NCBI GenBank assembly: GCA_948567375.1
Contig: OX419760.1
Location: forward strand, 17,794,001-17,858,000
DNA length: 64,000 nt
Reading direction: 5' to 3'
Origin: Lunularia cruciata
Taxonomy: Eukaryota; Streptophyta; Marchantiopsida; Lunulariales; Lunulariaceae
In this document: positions 30,216-42,689 of the stretch, piece by piece
How positions within the stretch are numbered: position 1 is the first letter of the stretch
How the letters are laid out: each line of letters starts with the position of its first letter
Position numbers and translations under genes: made by a program
The notes under the pieces: generated by a model
The model's database searches: none
What the model was told of the DNA's origin: nothing
Seen by the model: the letters and a program-made list of their open reading frames with translations, nothing else

Positions 30216-31567
30216 TGGCATTTGACATAAGAGAAGTTCGTATCTAAGTCCTAAGCTACCAGGATCACCAAGAATGGGATCAAACTGCCTCTCCTAGCCA
30301 AAGCTACATGTGTATAGATAACAATGGCACAATCACTATGACAATAAGTGAGGGTGGACCAGTTGGCTAAGGCACCAATCTAGGAACAAGAGATCTAGGG
30401 GTCAAACCCTATTGCGCACAATCTAGCAAGAAAGGCAGATTTTGCCAACCAATGACCAAGATCTACTCTAAACTAGCTAGCCTCACGCTAGCAAGCTGGC
30501 TTGCTGGCCCTTCATAGCCTTTTTCATAGCCCATAGCCCTATGCCTCAAAGCCTCTAAATGCCTAAATGAGGCCTTTCTTGTTGCCACTTTGAACCTCCT
30601 CCAAAATTGGTGAAACTTCTCCAAATCTGCAAAAGTCCTCCAAACTAGCAAAACTCCTCCAAATTTGGCCAAAATCTGATGTAAATCCCAACTAAAATCT
30701 GATATAAAATCTGACATAAACCCTAAAGTTGGTTGTCCGCCAAATCCCCCGCTAACTTCTACTCGAGCCAAATCGACAACACGGGTTTCTCCAAATCACA
30801 AATTCATGAGAAGAGCTTCCCAACTCCACTTCAATTTGACTTTCTGAGCCCAACTCATAGCAAATTGGTCCTGCCTTCACCTCCTGAGCCCAAAATCACA
30901 ACCACTACTCAAAATTTGCTCCTTCTTTGCTCAAAATTTGGCCAGTGCTTCCGCACACCGTCCGCCTAACTGCCAAATCTGCATCAATCGATTGAGCTTT
31001 TACACACTAGGGAAACACTGAACTTGAATCGAGCTACCAACGATCCATCGAGCTTGGAGATACCACCAACACTCAAAGTTCCTGCACCCAATTTCCCCTT
31101 GACTTGACTTCTCTGATGTAATCAGATTGCTTACCACTCTCAACTCAACTCAACTCAGATTAGTACTTGATCTGTCACTCTATAAACTGCCAACAATTGG
31201 GCACTGATTACAGTCAAGCCACACCTACTCAAGCATAGAGAATCCAGGTGACGCTCACCGGCCTCTATCCACCATAGCAAAGAACTCAAAGGCTCAACAT
31301 CAGAGAAGTGAGCTCTCTAGAGCTCACTTCAAAACTATACCCCCTGGACTCGAGCTAGCTCTGAAACCCTAACGGTCCCGCTGACGGCACACTCGTCGGT
31401 GCAAACGGTGCAAAGTGATAGTGGGCCCTACTGTGAAGTCAGTACCTCGAACACAAAATCTAACCGTCGGAAAGTAGTCTTTGAGAAACGGCTGAAATAA
31501 CTCTAACTACTATCACTGGAACTCCAGTGTCCGAGCATCTAGATGCGGCACTACAAATGGCGTGACA
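30216..31567 (-). repeat. 5' LTR of C1
   Basis: 1,352 bp. In sense it starts tgtcacgccatttgtag and ends atgcca. The C6 LTR at 52392-53667 aligns throughout. D1 sequence begins at 31568. Confidence 0.82.
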
Positions 31568-31604
31568 AATCTCATTGGAACTAATCATGCTCCTAGTAGG
31601 CGGC

Positions 31605-31817
31605 TCAAAATCTCCTACTGGGATTCCTTATTTCCTTGATCATTTTGTTCCACAAACTCCATCTGGGAAACTTGTCAAGGTCGCCCATTCTTGAGTGTAC
31701 ATTCAACAATGCAATGTCCAACTTGGCAACAATAAAAACAACCTCCATTTTGTTGCAATCTTTCTCTATCTGTTGTATCAAGTGGTTGTCGTTAGATAGT
31801 GGTATTGGTTCCTCCAC
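31605..31817 (-). pseudogene. gag: Gag nucleocapsid remnant of D1
   Basis: Homologous to D3 46210-46506. In another frame the zinc-knuckle region (...YCRQxxHCIAEC) is recognisable but has lost a cysteine. Too decayed to be coding. Confidence 0.6.
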
Positions 31818-32642
31818 TTGTGCGTAGTATATTGGTAGGCTTTGTGTAGGTTGAGGTCAAGACCAAGTTGTTGCAACCAAGGAATCAAAACACTCAACCA
31901 ATTGCATGGCTTCTTCTACATTTTGTGGTTCCCGCAAGGTCACCTCCAATTTGGTTTGTGCATTCAATTTGTGTCAATCCAAAACTTCACCTTCTTGTAT
32001 ATCTTGAATTTGCATGATGATGTTCTAAAATTGTGTGATGTAGCTCCTTACAAGCCAATCTGCTTCAACTTCATGAATTTATCTTGTGTAGTTTGGATGG
32101 CATTTATAGTTTGAAATTAACCAAGTATTGCATCCTTGAATTCTACCCATATCCAAATTGGTGCAAAAATCTATTGTTCAACTTGCTCCACTCAGAATTG
32201 CCACCAAAGTTTTGCCTCACCATCTAATTGGCTAGAAGCCAAGAGAATCTCTTTCTGTTCATTTTGAAAATTGGTGGCTTCAAAGTAACATTTGCAATCA
32301 AACACAAAATTCTCCATTGTTCTCAAAAGATTCTTGCCTTCAAAAATTGGATGTGATCTTCTCTATCTTGAACTAGTGTTCTCTCTATATGTTTGTGTCG
32401 TTGTTGCCCTTGTTCATCCAATAATCTAGTAAGGTGCTCAATTTGTTACTGCATTGTAAGGATAATGTCCGGTATTGCCGCCATAGCAACTACTCTATCC
32501 CACTAATTTATCTAATTGATTAACACATAGATGCAACACGTCTACCGGTCCCTATATCTAGACATGAAAATACAAATGGTTTGGCAGAAGTGGATTTGGT
32601 GGTCCATAAATTCCATCCATCCCATCCCTGCTTTGATACTAA

Positions 32643-33051
32643 TGTAAAAGACTGTGACCGAGGCGAGAAATAGGAGAATGGAGCTCACATTGGGACACTT
32701 GAATGAAGGAAACTTTGAATGCCTAGCATGAGCTTCAGCTTTGGTATATATAAGTAACATACAAGGCCCTTGAGAAGCTTCTCAAGAAGCTTTCCTTGAG
32801 CCACTTTCTTAGAGTGAAGCCAAGTTAACCAGGAAGCTTCTCAAGAAGCTCCCTTCTAGAAGCCGCCTACTTGGCGTGCAAGCTAAGCTAGTTAGAAGCT
32901 TCTAGAAGCTATTTTCTTGGAGTGCAAGTTAAGGTAGTCGGAAAGCTTCCCATGAAGCTTTCTAGATGCTTTTGGAATATTCTGGGCTAATTTGGTTTAT
33001 TCTCTAATTTGTTAGCCTTATAACTACGTCGCTAAACTCCATATTATTACA
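32643..33051 (-). repeat. 5' LTR of D1 with heat-shock-element-like array
   Basis: 409 bp, tgtaaaagac ... tattaca on the + strand. TATA (tatatata-like) is near 32740. A perfect three-unit gaagcttctagaagc lies at 32896-32910, with further GAAnnTTC units at 32833-32871. Confidence 0.85.
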
Positions 33052-34010
33052 ATATGGGCACTTTGAGTGGAGAGTTCTACCTTTTGGGCTCATTAATGCT
33101 CCAATAGTCTTCATGGATCAGATGCATCAAGTTTGGATGGACTAATGGATTGGTATATGATGATGTTCTTGGATGATATCTTAATCTATAGCAAGACACA
33201 TGTATAACATGTGAATCATATACAAGAAGTTCTAAGATGACTACGATAGTGGAAATTTTATTGCAAGAAGTTGAAATGTCACTTTTGGCAAAGGAAGTTA
33301 TCTTCTTGGATCATAAGATCTTAGCAGAGTGGGTGAAGATGGAAGAGAGGAAAATCAAGGCCATTATTTATTGGCCTATTCTGGGCATTTAATGGATTGG
33401 CCAATTTTTATTGATGGTTTTGCTATTATGCACATGTTGTTGCATCATTGATTGATCTCTTGGAGAAGAACTTGAGCTTTCAGTGGACCACCAAGCACAA
33501 AGAAGCATTCTTAAAGCTGAAATATATGGTGTCTTCAAGACCCATTCTTCAAGCATATGATCCTCAACTACCTTGTGTGGTTGATTTTGATACTTCTAAC
33601 TTTGCAATTGGATAGATTACATCTCATTATCTTTGTATGATTGATTACATCTTGTTGACTAAATATAGCTACAAGGAATTACTTTGCTCAAGATCAGGAA
33701 CAACTAGTGATGGTGTATGCCACCAAAGTATGGCAAATTACTTATGCAAATTGATGGTAATAGCTATATTGAGTCAACGAGATACAAAGACAATGAGATG
33801 CCACTAAATTACTTATGCAAATTGATCACAAACCATTGTTACAGACCTTACATTTAGAGCACATGAGGAGTCAAAATCATCAATGGGAAGAACAACTACT
33901 ATTATTTGACATCAAACTCAAGTACAAACTCTATCAATTCTATGTCATCTCCAATGCCTTATCACACTAACCTGATTTGAAGTCTCTTCCTCTCATCACA
34001 ATGGCATGTT
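33052..34010 (+). pseudogene. pol: RT and RNase H remnant of D2
   Basis: RT motifs YGHFEWRVLPFGLINAP and a degraded active-site region near 33160 are followed by RNase H pieces (near 33540-33620 and 33830) in several frames. Numerous stops. Confidence 0.75.
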
Positions 34011-34158
34011 AATTGTAGTGACTGTCGACTGTCAACTATGGTCTCAGTCAACTCCAAGATCCAAATTGAGTTAAAGATAGCTTTGCAACAACTTCTTTTC
34101 TTTTAGATGGTACAAGGTCATCTTGTAGCATAAAACAAGGAATACAACACCTTCTCCT

Positions 34159-35381
34159 TCAAGGAAGGCCTTTTATGCTATGAGAATTGGCTTTATATGC
34201 CAGCCAAGGGTGATCTACAACTTGTGTGCCTCCAAGAAGCCCATGACTTACCAATTGTTGGTCACATGGGTGTAAACAAAACCTTAGGTTCACTCCAATG
34301 CCAATGATGGTGGCCCAACATGGCATGAGATGTTTGAGAATTTGTTTGATATTGTAAGAGCTGCCAATGCAACAAAGCCAACAACCAAAAACCAAGTGGA
34401 CTCCTTCAACCACTCTCATTCCATCTGCTTGATGGGATCACATGAGCTTGGATCTCATCACCTCCTTGCCCAAGACAAAGCAAGGTCACACGATGATCAT
34501 GGTGTTTGTGGATAAGCTAGTAAGCAAATCTATTTGGCACCAACCTTTGATACCATGGATGCTCCAACATTAGCATAGATCTACTTTGACAATGTCTTTA
34601 AACATCATGGGATGCCATGCATACTCTACTTATCTCAGATCATGATCCTTAATTCACTAGAAATTTTTGACAAGCACTCTTTCAAATACTTGGCACCAAG
34701 CTTGCTTTGTCCACTGCCTATCTCCCTCAAACTGATGGAAAAATTGAATGTGTAAATTGCATCTTGGAGGATATACTTTGTGCCTTCATCAACATTCACC
34801 ATACCAATTGGGATGAATGTCTTACAACTACAAAGTTTGCATACAATAATTCTAAATATGCAAGCATTGGATTCTCTCCTTTCTTCCTCAATTTTGACCA
34901 AGATCCACTTGTTCCAGATTCCCTTCTTGCTTCTCTTCCATCTCGTGTCCCTCATACTTCAACCTTCTTGACCACCGTATTCCAATCCTTTCAACAAGCT
35001 AAATCTCACTTCCTTGTTACCCAAAATTGTCAAAAACAATATGCAAACTACCATCATCGTGATCTCACCTTTCAAGTTGATGGTAAGATCATGCTCTTTT
35101 CTAGTAACTTGCCCTTCCCATTTGATACCCAAGTCCATAAACTTGCTCCTAATTGGATAGGACCCTTTTTTATCACCCAAATCATCTTTCCTATTGCTTA
35201 CCAACTTGCCTTGCCTTGTCATATGAGAATTCACCATGTCTTTCACGTTCTCAAGTTGAAACCCTTTTTTTCTAACCCACCTCCTTTTTACTCTCATGTC
35301 CAACTTCCTCCTCCTCCCATCCCTATCAATGATCATGAGGAGTACAAAGTTGATTGTATCCTTGCACATTGCCACATCTAG
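34159..35381 (+). pseudogene. pol: Integrase of D2
   Basis: The zinc-binding region (VGHMGVNKT ... CKSCQCNKA) is near 34255-34390, and the first catalytic Asp is in MSLDLITSLP near 34440. The open segment 34707-35381 has STAYLPQTDGKIECVN (catalytic Glu), HHTNWDECLTTTKFAYNNS, then the GPY/F motif NWIGPFFITQII and the C-terminal IHHVFHVLKLKPF. A chromodomain follows in a shifted frame. Confidence 0.87.
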
Positions 35382-35480
35382 CAAGGCCTTTAACACCATA
35401 TGGAGTACAAGGTCCTTGGGAAAGGGTATCCCCTTCATGATACCACATGGGAACCTCTTTCTTACCTCTAGAATGCACAA
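35325..35480 (+). pseudogene. Chromodomain at the integrase C-terminus of D2
   Basis: EEYKVDCILAH is followed, after a stop and a 1-nt shift, by HHMEYKVLGKGYPLHDTTWEP. The pattern (Y-x-V-x-x-IL, Y-x-V-x-W-x-GYP, D-x-TWEP) is that of chromovirus chromodomains, although one aromatic position is G in this copy. The domain would direct integration to marked chromatin. Confidence 0.8.
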
Positions 35481-35535
35481 ACAGCCATCCATGAATTTGA
35501 AGCTTCATTGACAACAAGAACATCACCAACTACCG

Positions 35536-35546
35536 GTGGAGGAATA
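35536..35546 (+). promoter_or_regulatory. Polypurine tract of D2
   Basis: ggtggaggaata directly precedes the LTR start (tgtaacaata). The D3 counterpart is ggtgggggaata. Confidence 0.75.
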
Positions 35547-35957
35547 TGTAACAATATGGAGTTTAGCAATGAAGTTAGTTAGGATTAGAAAGTAGCAAAT
35601 AGGCCAAATTAGTGTAGAGTATTCTAGAAGTATATAGGAAGCTTCTTGGGAAGCCTTCTTGACTAGCTTAGCTTGCACCCCAAGTAAGTAGCTTTTAGAA
35701 GCTTCCAACTAGCTTAGCTTGCAAGCCAACTAGATGGCTTCTAGAAGGAAGTTTCTTGAGAAGCTTCTTGATTAAGTTGGCTTGCACTCCATGAAAGTGG
35801 CTCAAGGAAGCTTCTTGAGAAACTTCTCAAGAGCCTTGTATGTTCCTTATAAATACAAGAGCTAAAGTTCATGCTAGGCATTTGGAGTTTACCCACATTC
35901 AAGTGTCCCAATGTGAGCTTCCATTCTCCTATTTCTCTCTTTGGTCTTGGTCTTTTA
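35547..35957 (+). repeat. 3' LTR of D2
   Basis: 411 bp, tgtaacaata ... ttttaca. TATA (tataaata) is at 35848-35855. The 200 bp upstream hold repeated GAAgcTTC and TTCtaGAA units (e.g. 35698-35705). Confidence 0.9.
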
Positions 35958-35969
35958 CAAATGGTGTGA

Positions 35970-36949
35970 CAATTATTGTGCATATATTTATCACTACACA
36001 ACATACATCGTTGTCAATATTATACACTATAGAAGCACAACTCACACGTAAGTCATACATGAACTCTAAAGTGCCACAATTGCCCCATAGCTAGTGGTTA
36101 GGTCCCTTTAGCTCTAGATAGCCGTCTACTCTAGGTATATGGTATAACCTATGGTGGGCAAAAGATCAAGAGGCCGGGTGCTATCAAGCCCCATTGTTAG
36201 TCACTTGTTTGCACTCTATACTATATAAAGGATGAACTAGCTATATCAAGAACATCTAGGACCTAACCAATATCCTTGAGGAACCACCATGAGGGAAGGA
36301 GTCAAATATGCCATATGCCATCTTCTCAAATAACTATCATACACTAATATAGTAGCAACTCTACCATAAGAGCCACATAACATACAACGCAAGCTTGCGC
36401 GTACAAGTGTCAAGCTTGGGTCCATAATACCATCAGTTTTTGGGAGGTGGCATGGCACATAATTGTGTGCATGATCCTTCCAAACAACACCACCATGTCC
36501 TTCCAACACAAATATGCTAGAAGGCAAAACCTCACATACTCTCAAGATAGTACGGCATGTAGTAATATCAAGTGTTGTTGGTATTGTCTACTATAGATAT
36601 ACATAATGACATGGATGAATCAATGAATTAAGAATCTATAATCTCTTCCTTGAATGGTAGCATTAGCGTAAGGTATCCCTATGTTGAGCAATTGCTAAGT
36701 TCTTAAAGGCCATCAGCATCACTCTCCAAAAGATCTATGCTCATTGAGAACATGCGCTCATCCATACATCTAGATCATCCAAGTCCAAAACTACAATAGC
36801 ATCTCAACAAATGGTTGTAGGTAAATCTGGATCTTGTCCATAGAGTAGAAAGTAACAAGAGAAGGATGGTAAGGAGCAATGTTGGATGAATTGATAACTC
36901 ATGGCAAACCAAGGTAACTAGAGATCTCAATCTCCCAAGTGTCCTATCT
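35970..36949. other. Unassigned stretch left of the C6 integrase
   Basis: By position this should be the C6 region between integrase end and 3' LTR. I find no polypurine tract, domain or repeat, and no other C copy in the window covers it. It may be decayed C sequence or something else. Confidence 0.4.
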
Positions 36950-37460
36950 GCAAACCATACTTCTGCAATACTCTCTTCATCATTTGAACCATTCTCTTTG
37001 TTAAGCCATTTGCCTTAGGGTGATCTTGGGAGGTAGTATGATGATCAATCAAAGCCTTGCCACACAAGACCTAAAAATCCTCTAAGAACGCTATATCATG
37101 ATCAGTCAAAACCTCAACTAGTGCACCAAAATGACTAAGAACCCAATCCAAGAACAAGTAAGTTGTCCTTTTGCTAGACTTGTCAAGAAGTGCCACCAAA
37201 TCAATCCACTTGGAGAAGTGTTCCACCATCACCAAAACATACCAATGATGTTTCACAATCATCAGTAAAGGCCTAGTAGAGTCCAAAATCCAACTTTAAT
37301 CCAATCCCATAATAGGTTATGGGTGTAATTGTGGCATAGGAGCATTGAATGATGCTCTAACTTGGTCATAAACCCCACATCTGGCAATAAATTATTGTAC
37401 ATTGGTCTGCATACTATACCACCAATAATGAATTTGGAGTAAGCTATATGTACATTTTAC
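36950..37460 (-). pseudogene. pol: Integrase remnant of C6
   Basis: 37286-37071 reads HHWYVLVMVEHFSKWIDLVA and LVEVLTDHDIAFLEDF, the middle of an integrase core with the second catalytic Asp. Sequence on both sides aligns with C4 at 53668-53830. Confidence 0.75.
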
Positions 37461-38176
37461 TCCAAAATGTTCTAGCTCCTTATGAGCATGATGGACCAAC
37501 TGTGGTCTCTAAGATGTAAATGGTACTACTCACACTCTACCATCCTCTCATATACAAAGAAGGTATCTACCTTCCAATCTGAACCGTCTAGCTCACTAAA
37601 GAACACAATCTCTCTCTCTCTGCATTGATGTTGTGCCACCCACAACATCAATGTAAAGATAATGTAAAGATAATCCATCATTAAGGCATCATCATGAAAG
37701 TCTCATTGAACTATACCACTATCTCCACTCTCTAGATCTATGACCTCAATAACTACTATATGCACTGAGAGAGATACCACCTAAGCCTCAAAAAATATGC
37801 AAAGAAAGGTAGATGTATTCCAACTTGGCACCGTCTCTTCATCTATCTCACCATGCCAACATGCTCTGATCTAATCTTGCTTGTTGGGATATGGGTTTCT
37901 ACTCAACCTATTTGCATCATGATTCAGCACTCCAAGTCTCTAAATAGACCATGAAATCATACTCCTATAAAATCATAGCCCATCATGCAAGCTTCTCTAA
38001 AAGCTTGCTTGGACTCCATCAACTACTTCAATGGCTGATGATCACTGATGAGAGTAAAGTGGTTACCAAATAGGTAACATAACAAATGTACTTTTGCCCA
38101 TAATGCTACCAAGCACTCTTTCTCATATGAACTATATTTTGCTTTTGTTGAATTGTTGGAGCAACTAGCATAGGTT
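37461..38176 (-). pseudogene. pol: Integrase start and RNase H remnant of C6
   Basis: RNase H is recognisable at 38238-38023 (STKAKYSSYEKECLVALWAK, TLISDHQPLK); the last part reads into the A LTR by chance. C4 has the same region at 54200-54480 in a different state of decay. Confidence 0.7.
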
Positions 38177-38867
38177 TGTGAGCCGGCATATCTCTCACTC
38201 AAGATGAACCTCTGATGGCTATTATGGTAGCGCATCATGGACTAAGAAGGTAAGGAACTCTAACTCCATCATACTCCTCCAAGGCTAACACTCCAAGACT
38301 CAACACATTGCTCACTAGAGAACTCAATGAGAGAGAGATAGTTGCAAATGAAAGGATGATGAGTACCTCCTCACCCCTTGTTTATATACTTGTGAAATAA
38401 TTACGCATCAAAGTTACTAATTATCGTAGTAACTCAAGTTACTAGACTAAAAGTCAAGTAAAGTCAAAAAGTAGAAAGGAATATCTATTCACATGGGCAT
38501 ATACCACTAGCATGTGATCTTATCTTGACCAAATCACTAAGTCAAGGATTCCTTCACATAGGCTATCCTTGGACTATAGAGGAATCCAAAACAAAAAGGT
38601 TTGCGGGCCCAAGAGTTCTCAACTCTTTCCTCAAAGCCAAACACCTAAGAATAATACCAAGTCAACACACTAGAATCCAAAATAGTGGTGCTCATCTTTT
38701 CTACTTCCTCTAAAGTAAGGTTCCCTCTATCTTAGCTATGACTAACTTTAGCTAATCATGAGTAATGTAGAACCATCCTTTATCTTTATATAAATAATAT
38801 CTCTCAAGTACTTGTAATACCAAGCTAAATATCACAATACCACACACATGCACAAATGGGTGTTACA
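38177..38867 (-). mobile_element. Solo LTR of family A in C6
   Basis: 691 bp, tgtgagccgg ... gggtgttaca on the + strand, aligned along the whole A LTR. No 5-bp target duplication is visible (aggtt left, tgcca right), so a flank has changed or the LTR arose by recombination between two insertions. Confidence 0.9.
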
Positions 38868-39207
38868 TGCCACTACAAACTCCTTCTCCTCATCATCATG
38901 TTGGTGAGCATTGTTCCAAGCCCTAACATACTCCAATAATGTGAACCTAAAATGGTCATCTTGATTGATCTCCTCAAAATAAGAGTAGATGTCAACCTCT
39001 CCTTGAGCTCTAGAAAATCTCTCTCCTACTCATCTCCCCAATGCCACTCCTATGTAAGCTTGGCCAACATTGTCAAGGCCTTGGCAATGGCACTAAATCC
39101 CCAAACATAATGGCAATAGAAGTTCACAAACCCAAGGAATACTTAAACTTTGCTCACATTTGTAGGTCCAGGAATATGTGCAATACCCTCCACCTTGGCT
39201 GCTTAAC
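38868..39207 (-). pseudogene. pol: RT C-terminal remnant of C6
   Basis: Aligns with C1 24615-24755 and with C4 54510-54860. Continues after the B solo LTR at 41076. Confidence 0.75.
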
Positions 39208-41070
39208 TGTGACAACTTGGCAAATATCACTTTTATGGTAATCAGGTAAGTAAAGTTTGCTCCCATAGAGATACTAATCAAAATTGGTCAAATACAAAGT
39301 CAAATGTCACAATGTAGTACTTCTTGGATTCTTCTTTAATCTCTTAGGTAGCAACTACACCCAGAAGAGAGTAACAAGCACTGACTTAAAGTCTTGTCAC
39401 AAATACACATACCAAATCACAACATAACAAATTTTGTCCAAACAAATCTTGATTGTGATGATCCGGATTCTCCTAAAGATGGCACTTCACTGCAAAATGA
39501 CTTCGCTTCAGAATTGTGTTCCACCCCTCCACTGAAGGCACAACTTCCTCAATAAAAATTGCTTCACATCAACTTTGAGTTGCACTCAAAAATGCAAAAT
39601 ACTACCAACACTACAATTCCTCTCAAATCTATCAAGGCATTGCTTTGATTGCAGTTCACTTAGGATCACACACATAGAATGAAGATCAAGGCTACGGAAT
39701 CAAACATCCAACAAGCACACTGACTTGCAATTTGAATTTCACTAAACACTCACAAATATAAACATAGAGTTGATACTTGGAATCAAGCTCAAGCGACAAC
39801 GTTGCTTCACAGCACTTTGCTTTATCTATTCTCAGAAATTATGAGCATTGAACAACATAAGACTGCGAATGCCACCTTTAAATAGTGAAGCAAATGACAA
39901 TTATCTTCCTAATGTACCGCTTCCTAATAGCTCTTCCTACCTACAGATCCGAAATGACAATGCACCTCTTCATATCTACTTCTTCCTATCTCAAAACTAT
40001 TACTACTCCAATCCGATGTCTACTTCTCCCTCTGCTTCCTATCCCAAAATAACTTCACTTACTACTCTGTCCTTGAGTTTCACAACTACTAATTCCTCTA
40101 CTAATTCTACAACTTCTTTGCTCTGATCTACAATCCTTGTCATAGTTAATCCTTCTAAATCTCTATCTCCCGACCCACTCTCTCTTAAGTGTCAAATGTC
40201 AAATCCAAAGACACCTACACTCTTATATCTCTTACTTCGGGTCTAACTACTATCAATTCCTGAACTAATTCTACTATGTCCTCATCAATAATTGTAATTG
40301 AAAGCATGGGTACATTATCTACGCCTTCAATTTGCAACCTATTTTCCCCTAATCACTCATGTAACTGACCCAAAGACACTTACTATCTTATCTTGCACTT
40401 CGGGTTCATTCACTACTACTATTTCTCTTCTAATTCTATCATATCTTCAATCAAAACTAAAATTGAAGTCATGGGTATTCTAAATATCTTCTTTCATTAC
40501 TCTAACTTCCTTTAATACCTCAGGTAAGATTCCAAAAGTTGGACTACCTTGGGTTGAATCATATTTGTCTTGAGGCAAAGTCTTTAGACCCAAAGTCATG
40601 TAAACCCAAAGTCCAAAGTCGTATAGACCCCGAAGACACCAAACTACTTTGTACATTTACTCCCAAATCTTCAAATGCTTGTAATTTCTTCTACAGACCT
40701 TCAAACTCTGTGATTTTGGTGGTAATGGAAATCCCTAAACAAGATGCTTCCAATAATATATAGCACGCATGATTTGGACATGTTTTCATTGAGATAAAGC
40801 CCCCGCAAGAATCTTAACCTACAACTTCCATTCCTCCTTTGGGTCTATCTTCCTTCAGCGTCTGATCCGAGTTTTTCCTCCTCTGACACAAAGTAAGCTT
40901 CTTCGGGTTTGATCCAATCTAATTCCTTCTTCCTCCAACACAAAGCTGACTTCTTTGGGTTGAATCAAAATACAAAATTCTCATCGTTTATTCTCCATTT
41001 GGGTTCAATTCGGTTTCAATAAGCATTTCTTCTTTAAAACTTGTCCAAAATGAAAAATGTGGGTACCACA
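39208..41070 (-). mobile_element. Solo LTR of family B in C6 (short form)
   Basis: 1,863 bp, tgtgacaact ... gggtaccaca, flanked by the perfect duplication ttaac (39203-39207 and 41071-41075). It lacks most of ORFa and the coiled-coil part of ORFb; only a diverged tail of ORFb is recognisable near 40100-40200. It is the most diverged B LTR here. Confidence 0.93.
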
Positions 41071-41475
41071 TTAACACCAAGTCCTCCAAGGTAGATAGTG
41101 TGACCCAAATACTCAACCTACTTGTGGAAGAATCTACAATTTCCAAGATGTAATTTGAGTCCATGAGATCTAAATCTCTCAAACACCTCCAATAAATATC
41201 TCTCATGTTCCTCCATAATAGTGTTATAGACCAAAATATCATCAATATAGCACTAAGCAAAATCCAATCCAATTATGATCTTGTCCATGACCCTCTAGAA
41301 CTTGATAGGAGTGTTCTTTAACCTAAATGGTAAGAACCTCCATTGATATAATATATCCTTACCATGAGGATCAATAGTCCAAAATGTTATCTTGGACTTA
41401 TCCTCTTCCTTGATTGGCAATTAATGATATCTTGCTCAAAGATCCAAATTATTAAAGACCTTTGCATGCCTAATT
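41071..41475 (-). pseudogene. pol: RT middle part of C6
   Basis: Aligns with C1 24760-25155, including the active-site region (near 41230) and the shared tag stop near 41291. It ends at a junction with an A LTR fragment. Confidence 0.8.
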
Positions 41476-41991
41476 GGATGATGAGTACCTCCTCACCTTT
41501 TTTTAAATACTTGTGAAATAGTTATGCACTAAAATTACTATTTACCATAGTAACTCCAGTTACTAGACTAAAAGTCAAGTAAAGTCAAAAAATATAAAGG
41601 AATATTCATCCACATGGGCATATTCCACTAAGTATATGATCTTATCTTGACCAAACCACTAAGTCAAGGATTCCTTCACATGGGCAATCCTTGGACTATT
41701 GAAGAATCCAAAACAAAAAAGTTTTGCGGGCCCAAGAGTTCTCAACTCTTTCTTCAAAGCCAAACACCTAGGAATAATACCAAGTCAACACACTAGAATC
41801 CAAAATAGTGGAACTCATCTTTTCCACTTCCTCTAAAGTAAGATCCTCCACTATCTTAACTATGATTAACTTTAGCTAATCAAGACTAATGTAGAACCAT
41901 CCTTTATCTCTATATAAATAATATCTCTCAAGTATTTGTAATACCAAGCTAAATATCACAATATCACACACATACACAAAAGAGTGTTACA
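41476..41991 (-). repeat. Truncated A LTR
   Basis: Matches the A LTR from its start (gtgttaca at the right end) for about 515 bp and then joins C6 RT. The missing part is the LTR's 3' end in sense orientation. Confidence 0.85.
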
Positions 41992-42238
41992 AATTATCTC
42001 ACCAAGAGCTTTCCAATTGTACCTCACCATGTGATTCTAAGATTCCTACAAGAAGATTCTCTAAAAGATTTCCTTTGGTCAAAGCCTATTTGACCAACCA
42101 GATGGAACCAAGATCAACATGTCACCCATCCAAGCAAGTAATCTAAGGGTGGAGCTCGCTACCTGGTCACCTATCCATGTACCTAATCCTATGGTGGAGC
42201 ATCCTTGGAGGAGATCCTCTTTGGCTATATAATAAAGA
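41992..42238 (+). repeat. E4 LTR fragment, part left of D3
   Basis: Homologous to 57130-57320 of the E LTR (deduced from ...agctttcc..., ...gaccaacca..., ...taataaaga). It ends with aaaga, the target duplication of D3, and resumes at 48570. Confidence 0.82.
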
Positions 42239-42639
42239 TGGAAAAGACCAAGACCAAAGAGAGAAATAGGAGAATGGAAGCTCACATTGGGACATTTGAA
42301 TGAGTGAAAAATCCAAATGCCTACCATGAGCTTTGGCTCTTGTATTTATAGGGACCATAAAAGGCTCTTGAGAAGCTTCCTTGAGCTGCTTTCTTGGAGT
42401 GCAAGCCAAAGTTAATTGGGAAGCTTCTTAAGAAGCTTCCTTCTAGAAGTCACTTACTTGGCATGCAAGCTAAGCTAGTTGGAATCTTCTAGAAGCTACT
42501 TACTTGAGGTGCAAGCTAAGCTAGTCGGGAACCTTCCCAAGAAGCTTAATAAATACTTCCAAAATATTCTAGGCTAATTTGTCTTATTTGTTACTTCTTT
42601 AGCCCTACTAACTTTGTCACTAAACCCCATATTGTTATA
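42239..42639 (-). repeat. 3' LTR of D3
   Basis: 401 bp; it starts tggaaaagacc on the + strand (mutated from tgtaaaagacc) and ends tgttata (mutated tgttaca). The polypurine tract ggtgggggaata (minus) follows at 42640-42652. Confidence 0.9.
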
Positions 42640-42689
42640 TATTCCCCCACCATTAGGTGTTGACGTCTTTGTCGCCAATGAAGCTTTGA

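Larger units (their letters stand above)
24615..31567 (-). mobile_element. Element C1: Ty3/gypsy retrotransposon with a DNA methyltransferase domain
   Basis: Sense order on the minus strand is 5' LTR (30216-31567), primer site, gag with zinc knuckles, protease, DNMT and RT. The element is cut at 24614 by A2, so RNase H, integrase and the 3' LTR should lie left of the window. Reading frames are the same from protease to the first half of the DNMT, and the same from the second half to RT. The element is inactive, with many in-frame stops and a few shifts. Confidence 0.9.
31568..33051 (-). mobile_element. Element D1: 5' part of a D-family chromovirus
   Basis: 31568-32626 is gag sequence that parallels D3's 46177-48118. 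The primer site (mutated tagtatcaaagc) is near 32630. The 5' LTR is 32643-33051. C1 inserted into its protease start region. Its 5' LTR ends abruptly against plus-strand RT of D2, so D1 inserted into D2. Confidence 0.85.
33052..35957 (+). mobile_element. Element D2: 3' part of a D-family chromovirus
   Basis: Plus-strand order is RT fragment, RNase H, integrase, chromodomain, polypurine tract and 3' LTR. It starts mid-RT (YGHFEWRVLPFGLINAP) because D1 interrupts it. Confidence 0.88.

Noticed and set aside
32820-32960. Palindromic gaagcttc clusters as microRNA hairpins
   Set aside because: The palindromes are short and repeated across D LTRs; no single stem of miRNA length is formed.
34959-35492. 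177-codon minus-strand ORF over D2
   Set aside because: It is antisense to the D2 integrase C-terminus and chromodomain, which carry clear motifs on the + strand.
38177-38867. Target duplication for the solo A LTR
   Set aside because: The five bases on each side (aggtt and tgcca) do not match.
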